Origin: Chloroflexota bacterium
GTDB taxonomy: Bacteria > Chloroflexota > Anaerolineae > B4-G1
Length of the DNA stretch: 10,278 nucleotides
Direction of reading: 5' to 3'
NCBI GenBank assembly: GCA_003648085.1
Contig: QMOC01000038.1
Span: 1-10,278 of the forward strand
Made by a program: the position numbers and the translations under genes. The notes under the pieces were generated by a model. That model ran no database searches, was not told the DNA's origin, and saw only the letters and a list, made by a program, of their open reading frames with translations. Positions 1 to 5,365 of this stretch are shown piece by piece. The first letter of the stretch is position 1, and every line of letters starts with the position of its first letter.

Positions 1-462
1 GATGTCCATCCCCAGGGCGTGCCAGCGGATGATCTTGCTGCCGAGTTCCACGCCGATCTTGTGAATCACACCCAAGATGTTGCGCTCGGCGGGCGGTGCA
101 TCCGGCCCTAGCACGAAATCGGGCGCGGCCAGGATGTAAAAGTGGACGGCGTGATCGGCGACGTAAAAGGCGGAATAGAGCAGTTCGCGCAGTTTCTTGC
201 CCGTCGGGGGCACCTCGACGTGGTAGACCGCGTCGCAGGCCTTGGCCGAGGCCATGTGGTGCGCCTCCGGGCAGACGCCGCAGATGCGCGGCGTGATGCG
301 CGGCATCTCCTCCACGGGCCGGCCTTCGGCAAATTTCTCAAACCCCCGCAGTTCGGGGATCACCAAGTAAGCATTGGCGACGTTCCCCTCCTCGTCGAGG
401 AAGATTTCGATCTTACCGTGTCCTTCCAAGCGGGTGATGGGGTCAATGCTGATCTTTTTCAT
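1..462 (-). CDS. mvhA: [NiFe]-hydrogenase large subunit MvhA, N-terminal part (gene runs off the left edge)
   Basis: Catalytic large subunit of a cytoplasmic group 3c-type (MvhA-like) [NiFe]-hydrogenase, which oxidises H2 and feeds electrons to an HdrA/MvhD complex. Only the first 154 residues are in the window; the frame is open to base 1. The start reads [16 protein letters not shown], a hallmark N terminus of the family. The first pair of nickel ligands is visible in [11 protein letters not shown] (Cys61 and Cys64); the second pair, near the C terminus, lies outside the window. The ATG at 462 overlaps the TGA stop of mvhG (ATGA, 4 bases) and has a GGAGGAAGG ribosome binding site, so the two are translationally coupled. 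The order mvhD-mvhG-mvhA is that of methanogen mvhDGAB operons. Family assignment is firm. The 3c subgroup rests on the neighbouring MvhD and MvhG rather than on the full sequence. Confidence 0.95.
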   Translation of the reverse strand, partial: MKKISIDPITRLEGHGKIEIFLDEEGNVANAYLVIPELRGFEKFAEGRPVEEMPRITPRICGVCPEAHHMASAKACDAVYHVEVPPTGKKLRELLYSAFYVADHAVHFYILAAPDFVLGPDAPPAERNILGVIHKIGVELGSKIIRWHALGMDI

Positions 463-1454
463 GAGCCTTCCTCCAACTTACTCCGGTGCAGCAACGAGGC
501 TGGCAGGCCGAAGCGATAGAAAGTGCCCACCGGGTCCACAATCTCGCCCACGATGCGGGCCGCCTCCTCCTCGGTATCGGCGTCCACGACCGAGGCCACA
601 GCCGAGAGAAGCGCCGCTCCCTGGTCAATCACATTCGGCGGCGGGCCGTAGCAGCCCCGGCAGGGCATGTCCACGCTGGGGCAGAGCGCGCCGCAGCCGC
701 CCCGCGTCGCCGGCCCCGCGCAGATGATCCCCTGGTCGAAAAGGCAACGCTCGTGGTCGGGGATGATCTCGTGGGGGCGGTAGAACTTCTTGATGCGTTT
801 TTCCTCCCGCTTATGCTCGCACTCGTCGCAGACCGTCTTCTCGTTGGCACCGACCACGCTCCCTTTGGGCGGCAAATTGCCGCTTAGGATAGCCTCCACC
901 ACAGCCCAGATTTGCGGGGCCTGCGGCGGGCAGCCGGGTATGAAGTAGTCCACATCCTCCACCTGGGCCAGCGACTTGACCGTATTGTAGAAGTAAGGAA
1001 TGGTCACCTCCCCCTCAGGCAACTGACAGGAAGTCTGCGGCAGGATGCCCTCGGGGTTATCCACAGAGGGCGCTTCCAGGTAGGCGCGCTCGAAGATGGA
1101 TTGGCGGTCGAAGAGGTTGCCCAGGCCGGGGATGCCACCCAGATGGGCACACGACCCGAAGGCGACCAGCACTTTCGACTTCTGCCGCAGCAGGTGAGCG
1201 ACGTGTTCGTTCTCGCTAGTGCGGATGGCGCCGTTGAAGAGGCAGACGTCTATATGACCGTCGGGCATGGCCTCGACGTCCTTGTACTTGAAATCCATCG
1301 CGCACGGCCAGAACAGGATATCGGCTGCCGCGTCCAGGTCGAGGATCTTCTCCCGCAGTTCTACGATGGCGATCTCGCAGCCGCCGCAGGAAGCGGCCCA
1401 GTAGAGGCCCAGTTTGAGTTTTCCGTTTTTCGTTCCTTTCGTGTCCTCAGGCAT
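459..1454 (-). CDS. mvhG: [NiFe]-hydrogenase small subunit MvhG
   Basis: Electron-transfer small subunit of the MvhAG hydrogenase, 331 residues, close to the family length. It relays electrons from the nickel site of MvhA through iron-sulfur clusters to MvhD. The proximal cluster ligands are recognisable: Cys23 and Cys26 in SCGGCEIA, Cys102 in FGSCAHLGG and Cys175 in PGCPPQ. A second cysteine-rich block (Cys209, 212, 237, 245, 254, 258, 265, 268) supplies the medial and distal clusters, as in cytosolic MvhG/FrhG-type subunits. There is no Tat signal, consistent with a cytoplasmic enzyme. The ATG at 1454 is chosen because an AAGGAGG lies 9 bases upstream, inside the end of the preceding mvhD, whose stop is only 4 bases away. 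An upstream in-frame start at 1511 would overlap mvhD by about 50 bases and adds a sequence without family character. The gene overlaps mvhA by 4 bases. Confidence 0.95.
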   Translation of the reverse strand: MPEDTKGTKNGKLKLGLYWAASCGGCEIAIVELREKILDLDAAADILFWPCAMDFKYKDVEAMPDGHIDVCLFNGAIRTSENEHVAHLLRQKSKVLVAFGSCAHLGGIPGLGNLFDRQSIFERAYLEAPSVDNPEGILPQTSCQLPEGEVTIPYFYNTVKSLAQVEDVDYFIPGCPPQAPQIWAVVEAILSGNLPPKGSVVGANEKTVCDECEHKREEKRIKKFYRPHEIIPDHERCLFDQGIICAGPATRGGCGALCPSVDMPCRGCYGPPPNVIDQGAALLSAVASVVDADTEEEAARIVGEIVDPVGTFYRFGLPASLLHRSKLEEGS

Positions 1455-1458
1455 CGGC

Positions 1459-1896
1459 CTAGTCCTCCTTGCTCTCGAACATGCGCTTCCAGTTGAGCGG
1501 CCCCAGGGCACGCACCTGCTCGGTGAAATCGCGCACCAATTGCGCCCACTTGGGGGCCTCCGCGCCGGAGATCCAGCCCCAGTGGAAGCGTTCCTTCTCG
1601 ATGCCGTACTGCGCTAGAAGCGCCTCTACCAGCGGCATGCGCCGGAAGGTCTTGTAGTTCCCCTGCTGGTAGTGGCAGTCACCGGGTGGATGACAGCCGG
1701 AGACAATGACCCCATCGGCCCCCTCGGCGAAAGCCTTGAGGATGAAGACCGGGTCCACCCGCCCTGAGCACATCACGCGGATGATGTCCACGTTGGGGGG
1801 CTGCTCCATGCGGGAGACACCGGCTGTGTCGGCCGCGGCGTAGGTACACCAATTGCACAGGAAGCCGACGATTCGTGGTTCAAAGTTGGCATTCAT
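1459..1896 (-). CDS. mvhD: MvhD-type [2Fe-2S] adaptor of the hydrogenase (copy D4)
   Basis: Small iron-sulfur protein (145 residues) linking the MvhAG hydrogenase to HdrA. The family signature cysteines are present: Cys14 and Cys17 in FLCNWC, Cys43 in VMCSGR, and Cys68 and Cys74 in GCHPPGDCHY. This copy has one extra residue between the last two cysteines (GCHPPGDCHY) compared with GCWPGQCHY or GCHPGDCHY in the other three copies of the window. Its C-terminal half (EALLAQYGIEKERF) also differs from D1-D3. Its position directly before mvhG and mvhA marks it as the hydrogenase-dedicated MvhD. The ATG at 1896 matches the start of the paralogues; an in-frame start at 1983 would run into the toxin gene. 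An AAGGAGG at 1907-1913 lies 10 bases upstream of the start, with a one-codon ORF in between. The first 13 codons are almost identical in DNA sequence to copy D3. Confidence 0.95.
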   Translation of the reverse strand: MNANFEPRIVGFLCNWCTYAAADTAGVSRMEQPPNVDIIRVMCSGRVDPVFILKAFAEGADGVIVSGCHPPGDCHYQQGNYKTFRRMPLVEALLAQYGIEKERFHWGWISGAEAPKWAQLVRDFTEQVRALGPLNWKRMFESKED

Positions 1897-1913
1897 TACA
1901 TCCAAACCTCCTT
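1894..1913 (-). promoter_or_regulatory. Ribosome binding site of D4 with a start-stop (ATG TAA) mini-ORF
   Basis: The Shine-Dalgarno AAGGAGG (1913-1907) is 5 bases from an out-of-frame ATG at 1901, which is followed at once by TAA. That TAA shares one base with the true D4 start at 1896 (TAATG). The true start is 10 bases from the Shine-Dalgarno, a long but usable distance. The same geometry occurs before D3. Whether the mini-ORF is translated cannot be told from sequence. Confidence 0.5.
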
Positions 1914-1924
1914 CCTTGCTTCTC

Positions 1925-2368
1925 CTACCTTCCCTTCTCGGCAAACATCGTTTGTGGGTCGAGACGGACGATGCACTCGACACGGTCGAAGTGGGCGTCG
2001 GTGGAGATGATTTTTGTCAACGCATTGTTTGACATCACAGCGACGTGGATGAGATCTCTGGCCTTGACCCCTTGTTTAGCGTACCGCTTGAAGAGTTCAA
2101 CGGCTTTGCGCGCATCGGCAACGAGAATCGGATAGACGGTGGGGACAATGTCCAACAGGCTGGTTGCCATCGTCGCCCCAATCTGCCAGTGTCCCAAAGC
2201 CCCGTAGCGGTACAAGACCTCCTGGATGATTTCGGTGTCAATGGCCACGGTGATGTGCCCTTCGGCGATCTCCGTCATCAGCCAAACGCAGGGGGTCTTG
2301 TAAGCGTGCTCCTTTCCTGCCGCATACATCGGGACATTTACGTCCAGGAAGAAGATCTCTTTACTCAT
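1925..2368 (-). CDS. vapC: PIN-domain toxin of a type II toxin-antitoxin pair (VapC-like)
   Basis: Predicted PIN-fold ribonuclease of 147 residues, a usual length for VapC toxins, which cleave RNA (often tRNA) when free of antitoxin. The expected acidic metal-binding residues can be placed: Asp9 in FFLDVNVPMY, Glu50 in TEIIQEVLYR (Glu46 is an alternative), Asp105 in KARDLIHVA, and Asp124 in ISTDAHFD. All look intact, so the toxin may be active. The ATG at 2368 lies inside the antitoxin's last codons (8-base overlap), the usual coupled arrangement. The gene ends 28 bases before mvhD copy D4 with no visible terminator between. The hydrogenase genes therefore probably share its transcript. The RNA target is not predictable from sequence. 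Base composition looks less GC-rich than the redox genes, which fits acquisition as a mobile unit; this was judged by eye. Confidence 0.85.
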   Translation of the reverse strand: MSKEIFFLDVNVPMYAAGKEHAYKTPCVWLMTEIAEGHITVAIDTEIIQEVLYRYGALGHWQIGATMATSLLDIVPTVYPILVADARKAVELFKRYAKQGVKARDLIHVAVMSNNALTKIISTDAHFDRVECIVRLDPQTMFAEKGR

Positions 2369-2612
2369 CCAGTGCCCCTTTGATGATCTCTTCCTCCATT
2401 TGCTCCCAGTCAGCAACCGGGGCATCCAAAGAAAGGAGACTCTTCAGGGCAGCACGACGACGCTGCAAGGCAGCCGGCTTGAAGTAGACTCGCTCTACTG
2501 CCTCGCGGATCAGGACACTGACGGGCTTCTTCTGTTCTTCGGACAACTGTCGCAATAGAGCATACTGCTGGGCAGTGAGGACAGTTTGTACCCGTTGAGT
2601 ATAGACGCGCAT
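2361..2612 (-). CDS. vapB: Ribbon-helix-helix antitoxin partner of the PIN toxin (VapB-like)
   Basis: Short protein of 83 residues encoded immediately before the PIN toxin and overlapping it by 8 bases. The N terminus (MRVYTQRVQTVLTAQQY) gives the alternating pattern of a ribbon-helix-helix beta strand. It is followed by two helices including KKPVSVLIREAVERVY, typical of CopG/RHH DNA-binding antitoxins. The C-terminal acidic tail (DWEQMEEEIIKGALDE) is the likely toxin-neutralising segment. The ATG at 2612 has an AGGAGG 7 bases upstream. A longer in-frame TTG start at 2666 would read through the inverted repeat and is unlikely. Such antitoxins usually repress their own operon by binding a palindrome upstream, and a strong candidate is present at 2620-2672. 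The exact family (VapB versus another RHH antitoxin) is not certain. Confidence 0.8.
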   Translation of the reverse strand: MRVYTQRVQTVLTAQQYALLRQLSEEQKKPVSVLIREAVERVYFKPAALQRRRAALKSLLSLDAPVADWEQMEEEIIKGALDE

Positions 2613-2619
2613 CACGTTC

Positions 2620-2672
2620 CTCCTGTTGGTAGTATCAAATAATTCATACGCATATTGTACTACCAATAGGAG
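2620..2672. promoter_or_regulatory. Inverted repeat upstream of the antitoxin gene: probable operator/promoter
   Basis: Two 15-base arms, CTCCTGTTGGTAGTA (2620-2634) and the reverse complement of CTCCTATTGGTAGTA (2658-2672), pair with a single mismatch across a 23-base AT-rich spacer. The repeat sits just before the antitoxin start, and its inner arm contains the antitoxin's ribosome binding site. This is the layout expected of an autoregulated toxin-antitoxin operon. I could not identify a convincing -35/-10 pair; the AT-rich spacer is where a promoter would be sought. The rest of the 123-base gap up to the HdrC gene (2673-2735) shows no gene and no clear terminator. Confidence 0.6.
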
Positions 2673-2735
2673 AAAAAGGCCAGACTTGTTCTCTACCCTT
2701 CACCAGACCAAACGCAGCCATCCTCAGACGTGCTC

Positions 2736-3287
2736 CTACAAGATTTGAGTCAGTTGCTCACGAATGGGCTGGTCAGCGAACGAACCACCACCGATGGCCT
2801 TGTTGGGACACGCAGCCACACAGTTACCGCAACCCATACAGCGGTTATGATCCACCGTGGAGATGCGCATGCTTCCCCAACTGGTCAGATGAAGCGCATC
2901 GTACGGACAGACCTCCACGCAGTTTCCACAGCCGGAACAGAGGATAGGGTCCACGGTGACGGTCTCCAGGGGAGAGGTGTACCCTGCCTCCAAAGCCAAC
3001 TGACGCAATGCACCGATGACCTCGGAGATGTGGATCTGCTGAGGACAGGCAGGATAGCACAGGTCACAGGCAGTGCAGTTCCAAAGGGTCATATCCTCGA
3101 AGACCTCATGGCGCATGCCCAGGATGACCTTATGAAACACCCGTCGGGGGTTATAGGCCGGGTCGCGCCAGGGGATGATACACCGGCTGACGCATGTTCC
3201 ACAGGCATAACACATCTGGAGGCTCTTACCGCCAGGAACGCGAGCAACCTCATCAGCAAAAGTAGTCAGCCTTATCTCTTCCTGCAT
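2736..3287 (-). CDS. HdrC-like protein fused to a two-cluster ferredoxin
   Basis: Predicted cytoplasmic electron-transfer protein of 183 residues with four [4Fe-4S] motifs. The N-terminal half (about residues 20-100) resembles HdrC: Cys26, 29, 32, 36 in the MCYACGTCVSRC region, then YNPRRVFHKVILGMRHEVF, then Cys71, 74, 77, 81 in CTACDLCYPACPQ. This is the classic two-cluster fold of heterodisulfide reductase subunit C. The C-terminal half (about residues 110-165) is a bacterial-type ferredoxin: Cys117, 120, 123, 127 and Cys150, 153, 156, 160. The ATG at 3287 has AGGGGGT upstream and lies 19 bases after the D3 stop. Longer in-frame starts overlap D3. HdrC normally works with HdrB, but no HdrB is encoded in this window. 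The protein may instead be a pure electron wire between HdrA and another partner, or HdrB may be encoded elsewhere. Confidence 0.85.
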   Translation of the reverse strand: MQEEIRLTTFADEVARVPGGKSLQMCYACGTCVSRCIIPWRDPAYNPRRVFHKVILGMRHEVFEDMTLWNCTACDLCYPACPQQIHISEVIGALRQLALEAGYTSPLETVTVDPILCSGCGNCVEVCPYDALHLTSWGSMRISTVDHNRCMGCGNCVAACPNKAIGGGSFADQPIREQLTQIL

Positions 3288-3306
3288 TGCCTGACCCCCT
3301 GAGTGA

Positions 3307-3735
3307 TTAGCAAAAGACCTCGCTGCGGGTAGCATTGGGGCCTTGCTGCTGGATCCGCCGGTCAAATTCGGTGGCGATCTCGGCAAAATACCGACCCTCT
3401 GAATCCGAGGCCCACTCGATGTGCAGGCGGTCAGCGTCCAGGCCGAGGGTCTCAAAGATGTTTTTGACCAACGCTACCCGCCGACGCGCGTGATAATTTC
3501 CCTCTTTGTAGTGACACTGGCCGGGCCAGCAACCCGTCACCAGCACCCCGTCAGCGCCGCGCAGGTAGGCCGTGATAATGAAGAGCGGGTCCACACGCCC
3601 GGTACACGTCACCTTGATGACCCGGATGGAAGGCGGAGGCGGTCGCCGAGCCGCCCCGGTCATCCCCTCGGCTGTGCTGTGCGAACACCAGTTGCACAGA
3701 AAGCCGACGATTCGTGGTTCGAAGTCAACGCTCAT
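3307..3735 (-). CDS. mvhD: MvhD-like [2Fe-2S] adaptor (copy D3)
   Basis: Protein of 142 residues of the MvhD/FlpD family, which transfers electrons between a dehydrogenase or hydrogenase module and HdrA. Signature cysteines are Cys14 and Cys17 (FLCNWC), Cys44 (VTCTGR), Cys69 and Cys74 (GCWPGQCHY), followed by the conserved KEGNYHARRRVALVK. It closely resembles D2 in the centre but shares its 5' DNA with D4. The ATG at 3735 is chosen because it aligns with the start of the other copies. In-frame starts up to 3807 would add an extension with no counterpart in the paralogues. A 68-base gap separates it from D2, longer than most spacings in the cluster and without a gene of its own. The last residue is a cysteine (Cys142), not seen in the other copies. 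Confidence 0.92.
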   Translation of the reverse strand: MSVDFEPRIVGFLCNWCSHSTAEGMTGAARRPPPPSIRVIKVTCTGRVDPLFIITAYLRGADGVLVTGCWPGQCHYKEGNYHARRRVALVKNIFETLGLDADRLHIEWASDSEGRYFAEIATEFDRRIQQQGPNATRSEVFC

Positions 3736-3750
3736 GACATCAAGACCCCT
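3732..3750 (-). promoter_or_regulatory. Ribosome binding site of D3 with a two-codon mini-ORF (ATG TCA TGA)
   Basis: A purine-rich AGGGG (3750-3746) lies 5 bases before an out-of-frame ATG at 3740 that reads Met-Ser-stop. Its TGA overlaps the true D3 start at 3735 (ATGA). The true start is 10 bases from the AGGGG. This repeats the arrangement in front of D4, and the surrounding leader is similar too. A better AGGAGG lies farther upstream (about 3755-3760), too distant for either start. Confidence 0.45.
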
Positions 3751-3803
3751 ATTGCCTCCTACCTCATCAATTTGGCGAACACCGCCTGTGACCCGATCCG
3801 CGC

Positions 3804-4235
3804 TCACAGAAACGCCTCATCCCAGATGGGGCTGGGACCCAGTTGCTCCACCTCCTTAGTAAACCCCCGCGCCACCTCCGCGAACCGGGGGGCCTCGGAG
3901 GCCGAGACCCACGAAAGCCTGAAGCGGTCCGTCATCTCCAGCCCCAGTGTCTCGAAGATGCTCTTGAGCATCGCAGCCCGTCGGCGTGCGTGCAGGTTGC
4001 CCTTCTGATAATGGCATTGGCCGGGCCAGCATCCGGCGACCAGCACGCCATCGGCCCCCCTGAGAAAAGCGGAGAGCACAAACAACGGGTCAACCCGACC
4101 GGAGCACATCACGCGGACAACCATGATCGAGGGAGGCATCTGGAGCCTGGATACCCCGGCCGTATCAGCAGCGGTGTACGCGCACCAGTTGCAGAGAAAT
4201 CCCACGATCTTGGGTATAAACTCTTGCTCTTCCAT
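3804..4235 (-). CDS. mvhD: MvhD-like [2Fe-2S] adaptor (copy D2)
   Basis: MvhD-family adaptor of 143 residues. Signature cysteines are Cys15 and Cys18 (FLCNWC), Cys44 (VMCSGR), and Cys69 and Cys74 (GCWPGQCHY), followed by QKGNLHARRRAAMLK. The ATG at 4235 has GGGGAG directly upstream and follows the stop of the FrhB-like gene B2 by 8 bases, so it is probably co-translated with B2. Its N-terminal segment (AYTAADTAGVSRLQMPP) resembles D4, while its core (LRGADGVLVAGCWPGQCHY) is nearly the same as D3. It is therefore intermediate between them. Placement next to B2 suggests that it links this FrhB-like protein to an HdrA; that partner assignment is inferred from gene order only. Confidence 0.93.
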   Translation of the reverse strand: MEEQEFIPKIVGFLCNWCAYTAADTAGVSRLQMPPSIMVVRVMCSGRVDPLFVLSAFLRGADGVLVAGCWPGQCHYQKGNLHARRRAAMLKSIFETLGLEMTDRFRLSWVSASEAPRFAEVARGFTKEVEQLGPSPIWDEAFL

Positions 4236-4243
4236 TTCTCCCC

Positions 4244-5365
4244 CTACGTTGCAACCTGGACCAGTTCCTCTTCCTCAAAGGTCATCAGCGGGACCTCCTC
4301 GGTCACATCCCTTCCCGGCTGATAGTCAAACAGCGCCTGGACAGAGTCTCCCACTTTCGAGAAGATGGTCGAGAGGGGTATGTCGGCAGGACACACGTCC
4401 GTACACATGCCACATCCCACGCAGGAGACGCTCACGTGGGCCAGCCGCCCGAGTTGGAAGAATATTGTGTTGGGCGGCAACCGTAGCCCTCCCTTTCTCT
4501 CCAACTCGGTCTCGTAGACCTCAGGCCGATATTCGCAATCCTGGGAATCGAAATAGCACAGGCTGCAATAGCAGATTGGGCACACCGTCTTGCAGGCATG
4601 GCAACCGATGCAACGGCCAAAGGTGCGGATCAGCCCCTCCAGGCCAGCCTCAACCCCGGCGAAGAGTTCCTCCCGGTAGGCCGCGCGCTGGTCGCGGGAG
4701 CGTTGGATCGGTTCGGCCTCCAGTTCGCCCAGCAGAGGCGTTCCCTGGAGGTCCTCCAACCCCTCTATGAACGCGGACCCCTTCTCGGTATTCAGGTAAA
4801 GCGCGCATTGCGTGTCGAGGTCCGCCTCTCCCAGCAGGGCGACGGTGATATCGGCGTTGTCGGGCACGAAGTGCACACAGGCACGACAGGTTGGTCGGAT
4901 GTCGCTATCCAACTCACCCTGCTTCACCGCCTCCCAATATCCAGGCAGCCTTTCCTCCAGAGCGTCGTTGGCGCCCACCTCGAGGGGATAGACGCCGCCG
5001 CAGGTCGAACTGATGAGCAGGAGATTGTCCGGGCTTCCCTGATTGCGCTTCACCAGTTCGATGAAAGCCCGCAACTCGCACGGCTTGACCACGACCGCGA
5101 CCGGCTCGGCGAGCGGTCCCTTCAACGTCAGACGGGAGAGCAACCCACCCGCATTGGCCGGCATGAACGGGAGGAGGGGAAGCGCAACGCCGTCCGCCCC
5201 GAACGCATCCGGATCTGTGAACAACGAGTACGCCACACCCCCGTTGCCCCCCCCGGTCCTTCCCAGTGCGAGCACTCCGCTCACACGACCGCTCTCCAGA
5301 AGGGAGCGAAGCAGGTCTCGGACGGCCTCCTCTGCTCCTTTGTTAATCTTCAGGCCCTCAAGCAT
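4244..5365 (-). CDS. FrhB/FdhB-like flavo-iron-sulfur protein (copy B2)
   Basis: Protein of 373 residues, a paralogue of the gene just before it. The N-terminal half resembles the beta subunits of F420-reducing hydrogenase and formate dehydrogenase (FrhB/FdhB), recognised by VVVKPCELRAFIELVKRNQ and the following DNLLLISSTCGG. The C-terminal half holds two [4Fe-4S] motifs: Cys252, 255, 258, 262 and Cys315, 318, 321, 325. An added CYCSLC stretch (Cys265, 267, 270) sits between them. A further set (Cys96, Cys122, Cys160, Cys163) is conserved with B1 and could bind a third cluster near the flavin. The family transfers electrons between a cofactor and iron-sulfur carriers through FAD. Whether this copy uses F420, NAD(P) or only protein partners is unknown. 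The ATG at 5365 is preferred over 5392 because an AGGAGGT lies 5 bases upstream. It overlaps B1 by 8 bases. Confidence 0.8.
   Translation of the reverse strand: MLEGLKINKGAEEAVRDLLRSLLESGRVSGVLALGRTGGGNGGVAYSLFTDPDAFGADGVALPLLPFMPANAGGLLSRLTLKGPLAEPVAVVVKPCELRAFIELVKRNQGSPDNLLLISSTCGGVYPLEVGANDALEERLPGYWEAVKQGELDSDIRPTCRACVHFVPDNADITVALLGEADLDTQCALYLNTEKGSAFIEGLEDLQGTPLLGELEAEPIQRSRDQRAAYREELFAGVEAGLEGLIRTFGRCIGCHACKTVCPICYCSLCYFDSQDCEYRPEVYETELERKGGLRLPPNTIFFQLGRLAHVSVSCVGCGMCTDVCPADIPLSTIFSKVGDSVQALFDYQPGRDVTEEVPLMTFEEEELVQVAT

Noticed and set aside
1897..1924. Independent promoter for mvhD-mvhG-mvhA between the toxin gene and D4
   Set aside because: The gap is only 28 bases and is mostly ribosome binding site; no -10/-35 pair can be placed, though a promoter within the toxin gene cannot be excluded.
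2673..2735. Possible terminator after the HdrC gene (minus-strand GGCCTTTTT and nearby CCAGAC repeats)
   Set aside because: The T-run is short, the CCAGAC copies are direct rather than inverted, and the only stem that can be drawn is four pairs with a G-U pair. Not enough to call.
3736..3803. A possible N-terminal extension of D3 or a small gene in the D2-D3 gap
   Set aside because: The in-frame extension from 3807 has no counterpart in the other MvhD copies and no good ribosome binding site; no separate short ORF stands out.
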